Part shown: positions 41,394 to 42,661 of the stretch, in pieces
Layout: every line of letters starts with the position of its first letter
Position numbering within the stretch: position 1 is the stretch's first letter
Source: Exiguobacterium aurantiacum
GTDB lineage: Bacteria; Bacillota; Bacilli; Exiguobacteriales; Exiguobacteriaceae
Direction of reading: 5' to 3'
Length of the DNA stretch: 42,661 nucleotides
NCBI RefSeq assembly: GCF_001766415.1
Contig: NZ_MKXO01000013.1
Location: 1 to 42,661, forward strand
The notes under the pieces: generated by a model
What the model was told of the DNA's origin: nothing
Seen by the model: the letters and a program-made list of their open reading frames with translations, nothing else
Databases searched by the model: none
Translations under genes and position numbers: made by a program

Positions 41394-42407
41394 ATGAATA
41401 GTAACAATATCACAATCTATGACGTCGCACGCGAAGCAGGGGTGTCGATGGCGACCGTCTCACGTGTCGTCAACGGAAACCCGAACGTGAAGCCGACAAC
41501 CCGTAAAAAAGTACAGGAAGCAATCGATCGACTCGGCTATCGTCCGAACGCCGTCGCACGTGGTCTCGCGAGTAAAAAGACGACGACAGTCGGCGTCATC
41601 GTGCCAGACATCTCAAACATCTTCTTTGCTGATTTAGCACGCGGAATCGAGGACGTGGCGACGATGTATAAATACAACATCATCCTCGGCAACTCGGACT
41701 CGAACCGTGACAAGGAAATTCATTTGTTGAACACGTTACTCGGTAAACAAGTCGATGGGATCATCTTCATGGGCGGCCGTCTTCACGAAGACCTCGTTGA
41801 TGAGTTCAAAAAATCACCGGTCCCGATCGTTCTTGCAGCGACGTTGAACCAAGGGTATGACCTCCCAGCGGTCAATATCGACTATGAGCAGGCTGCCTAT
41901 GACGCAACCAAAATGTTGATTGGCCACGGCCATAAACAAGTCGGCTTCATCACGGGGCCGCTCGAGCAACAAATCAATGGCGAGAAGAAGTTCTCTGGCT
42001 ACCGCCGTGCTCTTGAGGATGCGGGACTTCCGTTCCGTGAGAACGATGTCATCCTTGGGAACTATACGTATGCGTCTGGCCTCGAAGCGATGCAAAAGAT
42101 GCTCGGACGCGATGACTGCCCGAAAGCAATCTTCGCCGGTACGGACGAGATGGCACTCGGCGTCATCCATGCGATCCAAGACGCTGGGTATTCTGTGCCG
42201 AACGATTTTGAAGTCGTCGGTCACGATAACACACGTCTCGCCACGATGATTCGTCCGAAGTTGACGACGGTCGTTCAACCGATGTATGACATCGGAGCTG
42301 TCGCTATGCGATTATTGACGAAAATCTTGAATGCTGAAGAAATCGAAGAGAAGAACGTCGTCTTGCCGCACCGGATCGAGCGTCGTGACTCGTTACGAAA
42401 AGACTGA
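41394..42407 (+). CDS. ccpA: Catabolite control protein A
   Basis: A 337-residue LacI-family regulator (B. subtilis CcpA is 334). The DNA-binding helix-turn-helix is at residues 4-25 ([20 protein letters not shown]), and the hinge [14 protein letters not shown] at about 51-64 is typical of CcpA. The periplasmic-binding-like core follows. CcpA binds cre sites when complexed with HPr-Ser-phosphate and controls carbon catabolite repression. ATG at 41394 has AGGAGG upstream; the frame is open 7 codons earlier. A pair of TTTGAAAATC repeats (41351-41371) lies just upstream. The IS copy abuts its stop codon. Confidence 0.97.
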   Translation: MNSNNITIYDVAREAGVSMATVSRVVNGNPNVKPTTRKKVQEAIDRLGYRPNAVARGLASKKTTTVGVIVPDISNIFFADLARGIEDVATMYKYNIILGNSDSNRDKEIHLLNTLLGKQVDGIIFMGGRLHEDLVDEFKKSPVPIVLAATLNQGYDLPAVNIDYEQAAYDATKMLIGHGHKQVGFITGPLEQQINGEKKFSGYRRALEDAGLPFRENDVILGNYTYASGLEAMQKMLGRDDCPKAIFAGTDEMALGVIHAIQDAGYSVPNDFEVVGHDNTRLATMIRPKLTTVVQPMYDIGAVAMRLLTKILNAEEIEEKNVVLPHRIERRDSLRKD

Positions 42408-42431
42408 ATCAAAAAGAGGCTGGGACATAAC
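42408..42431 (+). repeat. Left terminal inverted repeat of the right IS copy
   Basis: Starts directly after the ccpA stop. It matches the reverse complement of 234-257 at 23 of 24 positions, including the 16-base perfect core GAGGCTGGGACATAAC. Confidence 0.8.
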
Positions 42432-42448
42432 CCAGTAGATTTATAAGA

Positions 42449-42491
42449 AAGAGGCCACCGGGAGCGACTTGTTCGCTCCCGGTGGCCTCTT
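42449..42491 (+). terminator. Strong hairpin in the IS left end
   Basis: A perfect 19-bp stem (42449-42467 with 42473-42491) around CTTGT, followed by CTCATTTTT. It would stop transcripts coming from ccpA before they reach the transposase. Confidence 0.75.
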
Positions 42492-42532
42492 CTCATTTTT
42501 ATGGGTTCGTGCACGCATTTCAGACTAAACAG

Positions 42533-42592
42533 ATAGGGGCGACCTTTGATAAAGTTAAAGTGACCAAACCATAACTTTGGAGGTGCCCCTAT
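42533..42592 (+). promoter_or_regulatory. Fold-back structure covering the transposase start
   Basis: ATAGGGGC and ACCT (42533-42545) can pair with AGGT and GCCCCTAT (42581-42592), with one bulged base. The right arm contains the ribosome site GGAGGT and the start codon. Confidence 0.5.
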
Positions 42593-42661
42593 GTACAAAG
42601 AGTATACCATGAACCAGTTGGTTTTGCCCCTAGATTTAGAAGTCCGTCTCCAGGAAAACGA
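42591..42661 (+). CDS. IS1182-like transposase, N-terminal part (cut by window end)
   Basis: The visible 23 residues begin MYKEYTMNQLVLPLDLEVR, the usual start of IS1182-family transposases (MNQLVLPLD is the recognisable core). GGAGGT lies 6 bases upstream. The copy has the same orientation as the one at the left window end and shares its terminal repeat, so both are probably the same IS. The rest is beyond the window. Confidence 0.8.
   Translation, partial: MYKEYTMNQLVLPLDLEVRLQEN

Noticed and set aside
1-42661. CRISPR array, tRNA or rRNA genes, prophage, toxin-antitoxin or restriction system
   Set aside because: No regularly spaced repeats, no tRNA or rRNA sequences that I recognise, and no phage or defence genes were seen.

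Overview
The window looks like a contig from a low- to mid-GC Firmicute of the order Bacillales, most probably Exiguobacterium. I infer this from three things. Gene order is Bacillus-like in several blocks: pckA divergent from metK; the trio thpR/ytlQ/amyX; ytzB divergent from ytoP; and ytpP-ytpQ-ytpR-(sftA)-murC followed by ytxG-ytxH-aroA-ccpA. Leader RNAs are Gram-positive (S-box before metK, leucine T-box before leuS). A microbial rhodopsin is present that closely resembles the Exiguobacterium sibiricum proton pump, including its unusual lysine at the proton-donor position.

Layout. 1-257 is the 3' end of an IS1182-like insertion sequence, abutting the stop codon of pckA. 258-3607 holds pckA and metK, divergent, with promoter, S-box and candidate catabolite-control sites between them. 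3649-7119 holds a stress-type YtxH-like protein, an acetyltransferase, an alpha/beta hydrolase and the overlapping pair ytqB/ytqA (mnmM/mnmL, tRNA wobble uridine modification). 7296-12094 holds an MFS transporter, the rhodopsin and T-box-controlled leuS. 12212-17862 holds a membrane-anchored unknown, a MazG-like pyrophosphatase, a miniature IS relic, a flavoprotein, a YtgP flippase and an RsuA-type pseudouridine synthase. 17962-24660 holds a small DeoR-type regulator, pepV and an apparent operon MFS-thpR-ytlQ-amyX. 24705-27060 holds ytmP, a newly spotted 36-residue membrane protein, trmB and a secreted/membrane unknown. 27070-27576 is a second, decayed copy of the same IS type as the miniature relic. 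27587-29535 is the dhaKLM operon (PTS-dependent dihydroxyacetone kinase). 29639-34589 holds ytzB, ytoP, a lone PTS EIIC-type membrane protein, a small membrane protein, ytpP, ytpQ and ytpR. 34644-42407 holds an SftA-like N-terminal region lacking its FtsK motor, murC, dps, an M29 aminopeptidase, ytxG, ytxH, aroA and ccpA. 42408-42661 is the 5' end of another IS1182-like copy, abutting the ccpA stop codon.

Most genes are housekeeping. Central-carbon genes (pckA, amyX, dhaKLM, ccpA) sit with translation and tRNA-modification genes (leuS, trmB, rsuA, mnmL/mnmM, ytpR) and envelope genes (murC, ytgP). I did not find a clear multi-gene new system. The most notable items are the lysine-donor rhodopsin, the SftA-like protein without a motor domain, a dhaM whose aligned start codon is ATC, IS relics that landed in terminators, and fold-back and terminator structures built into the IS ends. 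Both window ends run about 255 bases into IS copies of the same type, as expected for a contig broken at a repeat.
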